From assembly GCF_002088945.1 (NCBI RefSeq), contig NZ_NCSU01000006.1, positions 62,001 through 126,000 on the forward strand: a DNA stretch of 64,000 nt, read 5' to 3'. Made by a program: the position numbers and the translations under genes. The notes beneath the pieces were generated by a model. That model was not told where the DNA came from and ran no database searches. It was given only the letters and a program-made list of their open reading frames with translations. Origin of the DNA: Henriciella pelagia (GTDB lineage Bacteria > Pseudomonadota > Alphaproteobacteria > Caulobacterales > Hyphomonadaceae). This document shows positions 37,520 to 47,278 of this stretch, one piece after another (the first letter of the stretch is position 1; each line of letters opens with the position of its first letter).

Positions 37520-39091
37520 ATGACCATGAACACCCAAGGCCGCCCGACCACTCCAGCAGAGGCACATGCCATGTCTGACATCACCACCGTTTCCGGCTCT
37601 CGCGGATTGCAGCAGCGCGAAGACCTCATTTTCGAGACCGGCTGTCCCAACAAGACCGGCGTCGACCTGCCAAAGCCAAAAGGCACCAAATCCCGCCTTG
37701 GCGGTGTGACGCGCAAACGCTCAACTGACCTTCCGGGCCTGACCGAACCGGAAGCCGTGCGCCATTATGTGCGCCTCAGCCAGAAGAATTACGCCATTGA
37801 TCTTGGCCTTTTCCCGCTCGGCTCATGCACGATGAAACACAATCCGCGGCTGAATGAGAAAGTCGCGCGCATGCCGGGCTTCTCCGACATTCACCCGCTC
37901 CAACCCCAAGCCACCGTTCAGGGCGCGCTCGAAATGATCGACCAGCTCGCCACCTGGCTGAAGACGCTGACCGGCATGCCCGCCGTCGCGATGAGCCCCA
38001 AGGCTGGTGCGCATGGCGAGTTTTGCGGCATGATGGCGATCCGGCGGGCGCTGATGGCGCGTGGTGAGATCGAGACCCGTACCCGAGTTCTCGTCCCGGC
38101 CTCGGCGCATGGCACAAACCCGGCGACAGCCGTCCAGTGCGGCTTCAAGGTTGATGAGATCAAGGCCAACAAGCGCGGCCGCGTCGACATGGAGGATTTC
38201 CGCGCCAAGCTTGAAGACAGCTCCGACATTGCCGGCATCATGCTGACCAATCCAAACACGTGCGGCCTGTTCGAAACGGATATCCGCGAGATCGCAGACC
38301 TGATTCACGATGCGGGCGGCTATTTCTATTGCGACGGCGCGAATTTCAACGCCATTGTTGGCCGCGTTCGCCCCGGAGACCTCGGTGTCGATGCCATGCA
38401 CATCAACCTGCACAAGACCTTCTCGACCCCGCATGGCGGCGGCGGTCCTGGCTCCGGCCCGACCGTGCTGTCGGAGGCGCTGGCAGACTATGCGCCCGTA
38501 CCCTTCGTCGTGAAGGATGAGGATGGCTTCCGCCTCATTGAGGAAGTGGATGGCAAGGGCGAGGACGCCTTTGGCCGCCTCGCTGCCTTCCATGGCCAGA
38601 TGGGCATGTTCGTGCGTGCGCTGACCTATATGCTGAGCCATGGCGCCGACGGCCTCAAACAGGCCGCCGAAGACGCAGTCCTCAACGCCAATTACATCCA
38701 GGCCCGCCTGAAATCCGTGATGACGCCGGCCTTCGAGGGCCATTGCATGCACGAAGCGCTGTTCTCGGATGCGTTCACGGCCGAGGGTATCGAAACGCTC
38801 GACATCGCCAAGGCGCTGATCGACGAAGGCTACCACCCGATGACCATGTATTTCCCGCTAGTGGTGCACGGCGCAATGCTGATCGAGCCGACCGAGACCG
38901 AAAGCAAGGCCGAGCTTGACCGCTTCTGCGATGCGCTGGAGTCGGTTGCCCGCCGCGCGGCGCAGGGCGATGAGAGCATGAAGGGCGCGCCTTATCTCGC
39001 CCCGATGCGCCGTCTTGATGAGACGCAGGCTGCCCGCAAGCCGGTCCTTCGCTGGACGCCGCCATCGCCAGAGCAGATCGCCGCCGAATAG
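37520..39091 (+). CDS. gcvPB: Glycine dehydrogenase (decarboxylating) subunit 2
   Basis: 523 aa from ATG 37520; ATGs at 37526 and 37571 are possible later starts. PLP-binding half of the split P protein: the PLP Lys is in NLHKTFSTPHGGGGPGSGP, with MLTNPNTCGLFE and DGANFNAIVG nearby. It partners with GcvPA (35.7 kb). The stop is followed on the next base by the stop of a convergent acyltransferase gene. Confidence 0.97.
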   Translation: MTMNTQGRPTTPAEAHAMSDITTVSGSRGLQQREDLIFETGCPNKTGVDLPKPKGTKSRLGGVTRKRSTDLPGLTEPEAVRHYVRLSQKNYAIDLGLFPLGSCTMKHNPRLNEKVARMPGFSDIHPLQPQATVQGALEMIDQLATWLKTLTGMPAVAMSPKAGAHGEFCGMMAIRRALMARGEIETRTRVLVPASAHGTNPATAVQCGFKVDEIKANKRGRVDMEDFRAKLEDSSDIAGIMLTNPNTCGLFETDIREIADLIHDAGGYFYCDGANFNAIVGRVRPGDLGVDAMHINLHKTFSTPHGGGGPGSGPTVLSEALADYAPVPFVVKDEDGFRLIEEVDGKGEDAFGRLAAFHGQMGMFVRALTYMLSHGADGLKQAAEDAVLNANYIQARLKSVMTPAFEGHCMHEALFSDAFTAEGIETLDIAKALIDEGYHPMTMYFPLVVHGAMLIEPTETESKAELDRFCDALESVARRAAQGDESMKGAPYLAPMRRLDETQAARKPVLRWTPPSPEQIAAE

Positions 39092-40282
39092 CTACCAGAC
39101 GGCTGTGCGGATAGGGCCGGGACGGAGCTGTGCATTCGTGTCAGCGAACAGGGCCCGCCTCATCTTGCCAGCAAGACGCATGGCCGGACGCTCGAAGAAG
39201 CGGAAGGTCAGCCAGGCGGCGATCATGCTGAGGCTGATGCCAAGCAGGTAGAACAATACATTGTCCATCAGGCCCGGTGCGCCAAGCGTGAACCAGTCTG
39301 CATATTGTGTCCCTTCAAGCCGGGCGCAGAGCGCGTTGAAGATACGCCGCAGCGCGCTCAACACGAAGGTGTGGCTGAGATAGAGCGCATATGACCAGTC
39401 ACCGACGGTCACCAGCCATTTCGGCGCGCCGGCGCGTCCCTCCACCTCAAGCGCGCTATAGCCATAAACGATCAGAAGGCACGGAATGCCGAACCAGAGG
39501 ACGCGGCCCCAGCCAAGGGTGAAGGCGGTTTCATCACCTTGCAGCAGCAGGCTGGCAAACATCGCCGCAAGGCCGAGCGCGAGCACCGTGCCGGGCCTGA
39601 AACGCCGACCGCTTGTGACCAGCATGGCGGCAAAGGCGCCTGCAATGAATTCCATCGACAATGGATGAAAGAAGAGCTTGAGATAGTCGGCGGCATAGGC
39701 ACCGGAAAGGCCGGCGAGCGAGCCGCCTGTCACCATTGCGGCCCATATGCCGAGCAACCATGGCAGGAAACGCCTCGGCATCAGCATCAGGACGGCAAAG
39801 ACGAGATAGAAGTGCATCTCATGCACCAGGGTCCATCCGAGCCCGAAGACCGGGACCGAGTGCTGGGGCAGCAGCAGATAGGAATAGACCAGGTGCAGCC
39901 AGGGCTGCTCTGCCATCAGCTCGCTGCCCCCCACCGTGCGCTCCACGTCATAGGGCACACCGTAAGCGACAAAGAAATAGCCCGTCATGATCAGCGCGAA
40001 GAGCCACCAGACGGGGTAGATCCTGGCGGCGCGGGCAAACAGGAAGGCCCCCGATGTCGCGAGTGATGCGCGTACCTCGCCGGTGACATAGACCATGATG
40101 AAGCCAGAGATCACGAAGAACAGGTCGACGCCTGCAAATCCATTCTCAATGAGCAGCGAGACCAGCGGCTGGTCATCCAGCCCATTGCGAAGGAAAGCAT
40201 CCATCTCGATGGCGCGCACATGATAGATCATGACGAGCATCGCAGCGACCGCGCGCAGAGCCTGGATCGAATTGAGCTTCAA
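39092..40282 (-). CDS. Acyltransferase family 3 membrane protein (OafA/YrhL-like)
   Basis: 396 aa with about ten hydrophobic segments. Opening SIQALRAVAAMLVMIYHVRA carries the conserved Arg/His of acyltransferase 3 enzymes, followed by GFAGVDLFFVISGFIM. Such proteins O-acylate (often acetylate) surface polysaccharides or other glycans across the inner membrane. The acceptor is unknown and no polysaccharide genes adjoin it; a WecA-type enzyme is encoded at 62.6 kb. Convergent with gcvPB with no spacer. Confidence 0.92.
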   Translation of the reverse strand: MKLNSIQALRAVAAMLVMIYHVRAIEMDAFLRNGLDDQPLVSLLIENGFAGVDLFFVISGFIMVYVTGEVRASLATSGAFLFARAARIYPVWWLFALIMTGYFFVAYGVPYDVERTVGGSELMAEQPWLHLVYSYLLLPQHSVPVFGLGWTLVHEMHFYLVFAVLMLMPRRFLPWLLGIWAAMVTGGSLAGLSGAYAADYLKLFFHPLSMEFIAGAFAAMLVTSGRRFRPGTVLALGLAAMFASLLLQGDETAFTLGWGRVLWFGIPCLLIVYGYSALEVEGRAGAPKWLVTVGDWSYALYLSHTFVLSALRRIFNALCARLEGTQYADWFTLGAPGLMDNVLFYLLGISLSMIAAWLTFRFFERPAMRLAGKMRRALFADTNAQLRPGPIRTAVW

Positions 40283-40501
40283 ATCAAAGAGGTCCCTACA
40301 ATCAAATCCGCACCGGCTATTGTGACAGGATTGCCAGCTCAGCTTTTTTTAAAGCCTGCCGGTTATAAAAAATCCGATCAGGTGTCTTGGCATGCGTCGG
40401 AATGCCTGAAAAGACATGGAAAACCGTTCGCGTGAGCCCGATTTTCAGCATAATTGCAAACTTATCTAGGCAGGCCGTTGAAAATACCCATATAGGCCGG
40501 A

Positions 40502-40846
40502 ATGCAGAACGCTGAGCCGGATCGGGACACCGAACAGAACGACACAGGGGAGAGTCGGCGCGTGCCGCTAGACACCGTAAGAACCGGATTTCGAACGCTG
40601 GTCCGCCAGTTTCTGGCGGTGCTCGGACTCGTGCTCATCGTTATCGCGATTCCAATCGCTTTCGTGACGCCCTTCCTGCCGATCGGTCTTCCAATCGCGA
40701 TTGTCGGTGTCGTGCTTCTGGGCCGCAATGCAATCTGGGGCCGGCGCTGGATGGAGGGCGTGCTGGAGCGCAATCCGCGCGTCGAACGCTTCGCTCCCAA
40801 CTGGCTGATGCGCGCGGTCTTTGGCCGCGAAAAGCGCCCTCGCTGA
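40502..40846 (+). CDS. Small two-helix membrane protein of unknown function
   Basis: 114 aa. An acidic soluble lead (~1-30) precedes two close hydrophobic segments (~38-75: FLAVLGLVLIVIAIPIAFVT, LPIGLPIAIVGVVLLG) and a basic C-terminal tail (WGRRWMEGVLERNPRVERF). No strong ribosome site. Its layout resembles small PGPGW/DUF454-like membrane proteins, but I do not claim the family. A bidirectional terminator separates it from the atp operon. Confidence 0.72.
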   Translation: MQNAEPDRDTEQNDTGESRRVPLDTVRTGFRTLVRQFLAVLGLVLIVIAIPIAFVTPFLPIGLPIAIVGVVLLGRNAIWGRRWMEGVLERNPRVERFAPNWLMRAVFGREKRPR

Positions 40847-40867
40847 TTACACAGTCCCGCAAAAAAA

Positions 40868-40894
40868 AGCCCCGCCGATAAAGCGGGGCCTTTT
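40868..40894. terminator. Bidirectional Rho-independent terminator
   Basis: Stem GCCCCGC (40869-40875) with GCGGGGC (40883-40889), loop CGATAAA. Plus-strand reading runs into CTTTTT, minus-strand reading into a run of at least eight T's (A's at 40860-40868). It ends both the small membrane protein gene and the atp operon. Confidence 0.93.
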
Positions 40895-40923
40895 TGAATG
40901 TGTCTGTTAAATCTGGAGCGCGC

Positions 40924-41538
40924 TTAGTTCAGCGCCTTGTCGATCTCGCCCAGGGCTTCGTCGAACAGGTCACCGCGCTTCGGGGAGCCAGCGAGGATGT
41001 CCCGGGCGGCCTGCGTGGCCGCATTGGCCGCGACCCGGCGAACATCTTCAGCCGCTTCGGACTCTGCACGGGCGATGCGGGCTTCGGCCTGGGCTTCGCG
41101 GCGCGCAACCTTGTCAGCGAGGTCCTTGCGGGCCTGCTCAACCATCAGCTTCGCATCGGCCTTGGCCTGCTTGATCATGGCGTCTGCAGTCGCATCGGCC
41201 TCAGCGCGCTTCTTTTCGGCATCGGCGAGCATGGCCGCGGCTTCTTCGCGAAGCGTGCGGGACTCGTCGAGCTGCTTCTGGATGTCTTCCGCGCGGCTAT
41301 CGAGAGCCTTGGCGACGGCCTTGAAGGCGCCCATGGAGGCCGCAATGATCAGGAACAGCGCAAAGGCCGCAAAGGCGACGTGCGTGACCGGGTCCGTGAA
41401 AGGCTCGATCAGGTGCAGGAAGCTTGCAGACGACTCGCCATGGCCTGCATCTGCGGCCTCGGCGGCGAAGGCCAGCGGGGCGCTCAGCGTCAGCAGGGTG
41501 GAAGTGATGACAGGTTTCATCATGGTCGTGTGTCCCAT
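40924..41538 (-). CDS. atpF: F0F1 ATP synthase subunit b
   Basis: 204 aa; the ATG at 41538 overlaps the b' stop (TGATG-type). Part of the peripheral stalk. One hydrophobic segment (~55-75) is followed by a long charged helix (AKALDSRAEDIQKQLDESRT... to the end). An N-terminal stretch that looks like a signal (MKPVITSTLLTLSAPLAFAA) precedes the membrane helix, a known feature of alphaproteobacterial b. It is last in atpI-B-E-b'-b; a terminator follows 30 bases on. Confidence 0.93.
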   Translation of the reverse strand: MGHTTMMKPVITSTLLTLSAPLAFAAEAADAGHGESSASFLHLIEPFTDPVTHVAFAAFALFLIIAASMGAFKAVAKALDSRAEDIQKQLDESRTLREEAAAMLADAEKKRAEADATADAMIKQAKADAKLMVEQARKDLADKVARREAQAEARIARAESEAAEDVRRVAANAATQAARDILAGSPKRGDLFDEALGEIDKALN

Positions 41539-42068
41539 CAGTTCTTTGTTGCGCGGGCCACGGCGGCCTTTGCATCGGCTTCGCTCACGCTGACACCGAA
41601 ACGGCTCAGAATGGCCTGCGTCGTGTCCGCGGCAATCGTCTCGACGTTTGCGAGCGCGTCGCTACGAACCTTCTGGATGCGTTGCTCGGCATCGGCGAGG
41701 CGTTCGGCAAGATCTGCGTCCACCTTCTGGGTGTCGGCCGCAATCTCGGCGTCGACCTTTGCGCGGGCCTTGTCAGAGGTCTCGCGCGCTTTGGCGCGGG
41801 CCTCGGCAAGGTGAAGTTCCTGTGCCTTCTTGGCTTCCTTGGCTTCCTCGTTGAGACGGGCAGCCTCGTCCAGCGCATCGGCAATCGTGTCACCACGCTT
41901 CTCGATCACACCGCCAAGCTTTGGCAGGATGAAACGCGAAAGTGCGATGTAGAGCACGCCGAATAGCAGCGTCAGCCAGAACAGCTGGGACGGAAAGTGC
42001 CAGGTCTCGAAGGGCGGGAAAGCAGCGCTTCCACCGGCTGCTTCAGCAGCGACTGTCATAAACATCAT
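41538..42068 (-). CDS. atpG: F0F1 ATP synthase subunit b'
   Basis: 176 aa. One membrane segment (~25-48, SQLFWLTLLFGVLYIALSRF) and a long charged coiled-coil helix. The presence of b and b' as separate genes is typical of photosynthetic and alphaproteobacterial ATP synthases, where they form the heterodimeric stalk. It lies 84 bases after atpE, with a hairpin in the gap, and overlaps atpF. Some annotations call the gene atpF2. Confidence 0.92.
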   Translation of the reverse strand: MMFMTVAAEAAGGSAAFPPFETWHFPSQLFWLTLLFGVLYIALSRFILPKLGGVIEKRGDTIADALDEAARLNEEAKEAKKAQELHLAEARAKARETSDKARAKVDAEIAADTQKVDADLAERLADAEQRIQKVRSDALANVETIAADTTQAILSRFGVSVSEADAKAAVARATKN

Positions 42069-42105
42069 GAGCCGGAACCTTGATGGGCAGGATCAGAGAA
42101 GAACG

Positions 42106-42133
42106 GGCTGGCCCGGCAATGTGCGGGCCAGCC
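42106..42133 (-). promoter_or_regulatory. Intercistronic hairpin between atpE and the b' gene
   Basis: GGCTGGCCC (42106-42114) and GGGCCAGCC (42125-42133) form a perfect 9-bp stem with a 10-base loop. There is no T run after it, so it is unlikely to be a full terminator. Stable hairpins after atpE can protect the c-subunit message, which is needed in excess. Confidence 0.6.
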
Positions 42134-42152
42134 GGCAGTTCAGGGGCGTCGC

Positions 42153-42389
42153 TTAGACGACGAAAAGGATCAGGATGGCGACGAGGAACGACAGGATGCC
42201 GAGTGCCTCGGAAAGGGCCATGCCGATGAAGAGGTTACCGGTCTGCTGGGGAGCAGCCGATGGGTTGCGCATGGCAGCGTCGAGGAACGAGCCGAAGATG
42301 TTACCCACACCGATAGCGGCACCGATCATGCCGAGGGTTGCGAGGCCTGCGCCAACATATTTGAGGCCGAGGGTGATATCGCCTTCCAT
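42153..42389 (-). CDS. atpE: F0F1 ATP synthase subunit c
   Basis: 78 aa, two membrane helices with the polar loop [10 protein letters not shown]. The proton-carrying carboxylate is Glu61 (ALSEALGIL), the ion-binding site of the c-ring; the flanking residues have no Na-type signature (no Gln/Ser/Thr set). Glycine-rich first helix [18 protein letters not shown]. In the operon after atpB. Confidence 0.97.
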   Translation of the reverse strand: MEGDITLGLKYVGAGLATLGMIGAAIGVGNIFGSFLDAAMRNPSAAPQQTGNLFIGMALSEALGILSFLVAILILFVV

Positions 42390-42496
42390 TTCAGATCTCC
42401 TTTGGAAAAGCCGTTTTTAATTTTGTGCCCGTGAAGCCTGTTCGTGCGGGCGCGTCAAGTGTTGAGGCACGGCGTTGTAACGCCGCACCGGCGGAA

Positions 42497-43276
42497 CTAG
42501 TGGGACGGGTGAAGCGCGTCGTTGAGGTAAACGCAGGTCAGGATGGCGAAGACGTAGGCCTGGAGGCCTGCGACCAGCAATTCCAGTGCGTTGAGCGCAA
42601 CACCCATTGCGAAAGCGAGAAGTCCGACGGCGCTGAGCGCGATTGCGCCGGCGAAAGCAGCACCGAAGAGCTGTGCAGCAAAGCCTGCGAAAAGCTTCAG
42701 CATGATGTGGCCGGCGAGCATGTTTGCAAACAGGCGCAGCGCCAGCGTTACAGGACGTGCGAAGAAGGAGATGATCTCGATCGGGACCAGCAGGAAGTAG
42801 ATCGGCCATGGTGCGCCCGATGGCGCGAAGAGCTTCAGGAACTTCAGGCCGTTCTTGTAGAAGCCATAGACGATCACGATGGAGATCACGAGCAGGGCCA
42901 GGGCGGCCGTCACGATCAGATGGCTCGTCGTGGTGAAGGCGTAAGGCACCATGCCGATCATGTTCGCGAAGAACACGAAGAAGAACAGCGTGAACACGAA
43001 CGGGAAGAATTTGAGGCCTTCCTCGCCGGCTGCGCCGCGCACCATATCCGCGACAAAACCATAGCCGACTTCAGCAATCGACTGGCTGCGCGATGGCACG
43101 AGCTTGCCGCGGCTGGCGGCGAGGCCGAAGAAGATGATGATCAGCGCAACGCCCAGCAGCATATAGAAGGAGGCGTTGGTGAAGGACAGGTCGAGCCCGC
43201 CAATATTCAGTTCGAAAAGCTTCTGGACCTGAAACTGGTGAATCGGGTCAGCCATTTGGTGGAAGGAGAGGTTCAT
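42497..43276 (-). CDS. atpB: F0F1 ATP synthase subunit a
   Basis: 259 aa, about six hydrophobic segments. The essential Arg is in LALRLFANMLAGH, which faces the c-ring Glu during proton transfer. Other family marks are PFVFTLFFFVFFANMIGMVP and the C-terminal LVAGLQAYVFAILTCVYL. Its start overlaps the atpI stop by one base. Confidence 0.97.
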   Translation of the reverse strand: MNLSFHQMADPIHQFQVQKLFELNIGGLDLSFTNASFYMLLGVALIIIFFGLAASRGKLVPSRSQSIAEVGYGFVADMVRGAAGEEGLKFFPFVFTLFFFVFFANMIGMVPYAFTTTSHLIVTAALALLVISIVIVYGFYKNGLKFLKLFAPSGAPWPIYFLLVPIEIISFFARPVTLALRLFANMLAGHIMLKLFAGFAAQLFGAAFAGAIALSAVGLLAFAMGVALNALELLVAGLQAYVFAILTCVYLNDALHPSH

Positions 43277-43635
43277 CAGCCCTTTTTCCCGTCTTCCGGA
43301 CCGTCAATCTGGTCCGTTCCCTGTAGATTCGCATCCGCCGTGAGCTGGCGATACGCGCGTATAACACTCAGGACCCCGGCTGCAATACCGAATCCCAGCA
43401 TGATCAGCAGTCCCCAGGGCTTGGTTCCGAAGAAGCGGTCGATCAGATAACCGAACAAAAGTCCGATCACGATACATCCCGCCATTTCGGCCCCATAGCG
43501 AAGCGCCATCGCGCCAGCCGTGATAGACCCGTCCGTCTTGTCTTCACGTGCGGCCTTTTTGGCTTCACGTGCAGCGCGATCCGCCTGCGCCTTCGCGATC
43601 CGTTCACTCAGATTGTCGTGTTCCGGATCGGTCAT
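43276..43635 (-). CDS. atpI: AtpI/AtpZ-type ATP synthase accessory protein
   Basis: 119 aa. Charged N-terminal helix (~1-35), then two hydrophobic segments (ALRYGAEMAGCIVIGLLFGYL and PWGLLIMLGFGIAAGVLSVI) with the conserved GYLIDRFFGTKPWG loop. It is thought to help c-ring assembly or ion uptake. First gene of the atp F0 operon. The 157-base gap to smc upstream should hold the promoter. Confidence 0.9.
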   Translation of the reverse strand: MTDPEHDNLSERIAKAQADRAAREAKKAAREDKTDGSITAGAMALRYGAEMAGCIVIGLLFGYLIDRFFGTKPWGLLIMLGFGIAAGVLSVIRAYRQLTADANLQGTDQIDGPEDGKKG

Positions 43636-43792
43636 CGAAGAGCCTCTGGACCGCTATAGACAGACAAGGGGAAACCCCTGCCATTTGCGCCGGAAGCTAT
43701 TTGAGGGGTGTCTGCAAGTCAAGCCGACGAAATTTCGTGTATCACTTTGAAAACAATGGAAAATATTCCATAAGCGCTTTTGACGCAGGCGC

Positions 43793-46700
43793 TTACTCCG
43801 CGGCAACGAGCTCTTCGGCAGCATCGAGGTCGACCGAAACGAGTTTCGAAACGCCCTTTTCCCGCATGGTGACGCCGAAAAGGCGGTCCATCCGGCTCAT
43901 CGTCACCGGATTGTGCGTGATCACGATAAAGCGGGTATTCGTGCGGCGGCGCATTTCATCAAGCAGGCGGCAATACCGGTCGACATTTGCGTCATCGAGT
44001 GGAGCGTCCACCTCATCCAGCACACAGATCGGCGACGGACGCGACAGGAAAACGGCGAAGATCAGTGCCGTCGCCGTCAGCGCCTGCTCACCACCGGACA
44101 TGAGCGATAGCGTGCCGAGGCGCTTGCCGGGCGGCTGCGCCATGATTTCGAGACCGGAATCGAGCGGATCGTCACTGTCCACGAGCCGCAGCTCTGCTTC
44201 ACCGCCGCGGAAGAGCGTGGTGAACAGGGCCTTGAAGTGCTCATTCACCCGCTCGAAGGCTTCGAGCAGCCGGGCACGGCCTTCATCATTGAGCGCCGTT
44301 ACGCCCTCGCGAAGGCGGGCAATGGCCTTGATGAGGTCGTCTTTCTCGGTCGCCTGGGACCCGAGTCGCTCGGCCAGTTCTTCGGCTTCCTGCTCGGCTT
44401 CCATGTTGACGCCGCCGAGCTGGTCGCGGTCCCGGCGCAGGAAATCGAGCTGGCGTTCGGCCTCATTCGGCTCAAGCTGTTCCAGCTCTTCTTCGTCTAG
44501 CCCTGCCTGGGCCAGCATCATCAGGCCTTCGGGCAGGCGCTGGAACTGGGCGCGTGCATGCTCGATGGTTTCGGTAAGCCGCATCTCGGCATTCTCGATG
44601 CGCACCTTCGCGCCGGCCAGCGATTCGCGCGCTTCCATCGCAGCGGCGGATGTTTCGCGGGCGAGCTGTTCGATCTCGCGGATCGACGTTTCCTTTTCGG
44701 CCAGTTGGTCCGCAGTGCGCTGGCGCTCGGCTTCGAGCGTGGCGACACGTTGGGCGAGCGCATCAAGCTGGTCCTGCAGCTCTTCAGGCTTGACGCGGGC
44801 GCTTTCGGCTTCGGATGCGGCTTCGCGGCGCCGTGCAAGCAGGCCTTCGAGGCGGCTCTCACTGTTTGCGAGACGGCCGGTCCAGCGTTCCACATCCTTC
44901 TGGAAACCCTCGCGCCGCGCAATGGCCTGCTCGCGGTTGCGGGTAATGTCGGTCAGGCGGCCGCGGCATTCGGTTTCGTGTTCTCGCGCGGCGGTCAGCT
45001 GTTCGCGTGCGCCCTGTGCGATTGTCTCGAGCCGCTCAACCTCATTCTCGTCGCCGCCGATCGAGACGAGCGACAGGGCCTCTTCAACGCCGCGCAGGTC
45101 TGATTCGACGCGGGCTAGCGCTTCACTGGCCGATTCGCGTTTGACATCAGCGCGCTCGAAAGCCTGTTTTGCTTCGGCGGTGGCCGCGCGGGCGCGATTG
45201 AGCTCACCGGCCTTCGGAGACACTGCGCGGCGGGCTTCCTTCAGTTCGTCTTCGGCATTGATACGCTCGGCCTTGGCGCTGGAAAGCGTCGCAGCTGCAT
45301 CCGACAGGGCTTCACGCGCCGGGCCGATCTCTGACTGGGCCGCTTCCAGCCGCGCCTGTTGTGCCAGGCGTTCGGCCGCAGACACAGGCGCATCCGGTGT
45401 GCGGGTAAACCCGTCCCAGCGCCAGAGGTGGCCCTCTTTTGAAACCAGTCGCTGGCCGGGACGGAGGCTTGCTGCCAGGGCTGCGCCCTGATCTGGCGCA
45501 ACCACACCGCATTGCGATAGGCGCGCTGCAAGCTCGCCGGGAGCGTCGACGAAGTTCGAGAGCGGATCGGCACCTGCGGGCAGCGCATCTGTCTTGATGT
45601 CGCGGCCGCCCCAGAACAGGGATGATGTCTTCTCGGTGGAGGCCTGCAGGTCATCTCCAAGCGCAGCCGCCACGGCCTTTTCATAGCCGTCCTTCGTGCG
45701 GACCCGGTCAATCACGGGCGGTGCCTTCGGGCCAGTCGCCTGCTTCAGCAGCCTCTGGAGGCCGGCAATCTCGGACTCGAGCGTGCGAACCGTCTGATCG
45801 GCTGCATCCTTGGGGCCCTGTGCGGCAGCTTCTGCTTCGCGGGTTTCGTTGAGAACCTGTTCGGCTGCGTCAACGGCGCGCTCGGCGTCGTGAAGGGCGA
45901 GTTCTGCGGCTTCTTCTGCTTTCTCGGCTGCCGAAAGGCGGGCCTGCAGGGCAGACGTGTCCGGCATGTCGGCCAGCTGCGCCTTCAGCCGCGCTGCGTC
46001 CGCTTCAAGGCTGGCCTTGCGGCGGCGCTGTGCTTCAGCGCTCGCTTCGGCGGCCTGGCGCTCTGCTCGCATCGAGGCGAGCTTGGCTGCGACATCATCG
46101 GCTGCGGCCTGCGCATCGTTCAGCCGCTCGCGCGCCTCTTCGAGATCGGCTTTGGCTTTCGCTTCAAGGGCTTCATTGGCTTTGGGATCTTCGGTCGGAA
46201 GCGCGGCGAGATTGTCCCTGGCTTCGGCGAGCGCGTGCTCGGCCTCTTCCTTCTGCGACTGTTCGCGCTCAATGTCTTCCATCAGGCGGCGGGCTTCGCC
46301 TTCATGACGGGCAAGCAGATCGGCGGCGTTCTTGCGCTCTGTCTCGAGCCGAGCCAACTCAATCCGTGCCTGGCCGAGCTTGCCGGACGCGATGGCTTCG
46401 GCCTCCTTGAGCGGCTGAAGGCCCTCTGACGCCTCAAGACGCCTGGTCTCTGCGATGGCAGCTTCACGCGTGTGCTGTTCGACGGCATCGCGGCAGCGGA
46501 TGAGCTCGGCATCAGCCTCAGCCTTGGCCTGCTTGGCGGCCTGCCATTTCAGATGCGCGAGGAAGGCGTCGAGTGCGGAGATCTTCTCCGACAGCTCTTT
46601 ATACTTGCGCGCCTTGCGGGCCTGACGCTTCAAGCTCTCAAGCTGGCGCTCCACCTCTGCGGACACTTCAGACAGGCGCTCGAGATTTGTCTCGGCGGCA

Positions 46701-47254
46701 CGCAGTTTCAGTTCGGCTTCATGCCGGCGCGTGTTGAGACCGGAAATACCGGCGGCTTCTTCAAGGATCCGGCGACGGTTTTGCGGTTTGGAGCCGATCA
46801 GCTCGGAAATCTGGCCCTGCCGCACGAGAGATGGCGAGTTCGCACCAGTCGAGGCATCCGCGAAGATGAGCTGGATGTCCTTGCCGCGAACGGTGCGGCC
46901 ATTCAGCTTGTAGGTCGAGCCGGCGCCGCGCTTCAGGCGGCGCATGATTTCCAGCGTGTCAGACGCGTTGAACTCTGGCGGGGCGGTGCGCGCCGAATTG
47001 TCGAGGACGAGGGTCACTTCCGCGAGTTCGCGGGCAGGGCGCGCCTGCGAGCCGGAGAAGATCAGGTCGTCCATCTCCCCGCCGCGCATCGCCTTGGCGG
47101 AGCTTGCGCCCATCGCCCAGCGGAGCGCTTCGAGCAGGTTCGACTTGCCACAGCCATTCGGCCCGACAATGCCTGTCAGGCCGGGAAGGATCGGTACTTC
47201 CTGTGGATCGACGAAGGATTTGAAGCCTGCGATGCGCAGTTCTGTCAGATGCAA
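43793..47254 (-). CDS. smc: Chromosome segregation ATPase SMC
   Basis: 1153 aa, standard length. Walker A GPNGCGKSN (residues 31-39), a first long coiled coil (~165-500), a hinge around ~500-640, a second coiled coil, then the ABC signature LMSGGEQALTATAL and Walker B PICVLDEVDAPLDD. It condenses and organises the chromosome with ScpA/ScpB, which are not in the window. It begins 24 bases after the DsbA-like gene and probably shares its transcript. Confidence 0.97.
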   Translation of the reverse strand: MHLTELRIAGFKSFVDPQEVPILPGLTGIVGPNGCGKSNLLEALRWAMGASSAKAMRGGEMDDLIFSGSQARPARELAEVTLVLDNSARTAPPEFNASDTLEIMRRLKRGAGSTYKLNGRTVRGKDIQLIFADASTGANSPSLVRQGQISELIGSKPQNRRRILEEAAGISGLNTRRHEAELKLRAAETNLERLSEVSAEVERQLESLKRQARKARKYKELSEKISALDAFLAHLKWQAAKQAKAEADAELIRCRDAVEQHTREAAIAETRRLEASEGLQPLKEAEAIASGKLGQARIELARLETERKNAADLLARHEGEARRLMEDIEREQSQKEEAEHALAEARDNLAALPTEDPKANEALEAKAKADLEEARERLNDAQAAADDVAAKLASMRAERQAAEASAEAQRRRKASLEADAARLKAQLADMPDTSALQARLSAAEKAEEAAELALHDAERAVDAAEQVLNETREAEAAAQGPKDAADQTVRTLESEIAGLQRLLKQATGPKAPPVIDRVRTKDGYEKAVAAALGDDLQASTEKTSSLFWGGRDIKTDALPAGADPLSNFVDAPGELAARLSQCGVVAPDQGAALAASLRPGQRLVSKEGHLWRWDGFTRTPDAPVSAAERLAQQARLEAAQSEIGPAREALSDAAATLSSAKAERINAEDELKEARRAVSPKAGELNRARAATAEAKQAFERADVKRESASEALARVESDLRGVEEALSLVSIGGDENEVERLETIAQGAREQLTAAREHETECRGRLTDITRNREQAIARREGFQKDVERWTGRLANSESRLEGLLARRREAASEAESARVKPEELQDQLDALAQRVATLEAERQRTADQLAEKETSIREIEQLARETSAAAMEARESLAGAKVRIENAEMRLTETIEHARAQFQRLPEGLMMLAQAGLDEEELEQLEPNEAERQLDFLRRDRDQLGGVNMEAEQEAEELAERLGSQATEKDDLIKAIARLREGVTALNDEGRARLLEAFERVNEHFKALFTTLFRGGEAELRLVDSDDPLDSGLEIMAQPPGKRLGTLSLMSGGEQALTATALIFAVFLSRPSPICVLDEVDAPLDDANVDRYCRLLDEMRRRTNTRFIVITHNPVTMSRMDRLFGVTMREKGVSKLVSVDLDAAEELVAAE

Positions 47255-47278
47255 GGCAGGCTCCCCAGTCTCAAATGA

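Noticed and set aside
43548-45491. A very long Ser/Arg-rich open frame (about 650 codons) on the plus strand across atpI and smc
   Set aside because: It is antisense to two certain genes and its composition is the mirror of high-GC codons; no ribosome site or domain.
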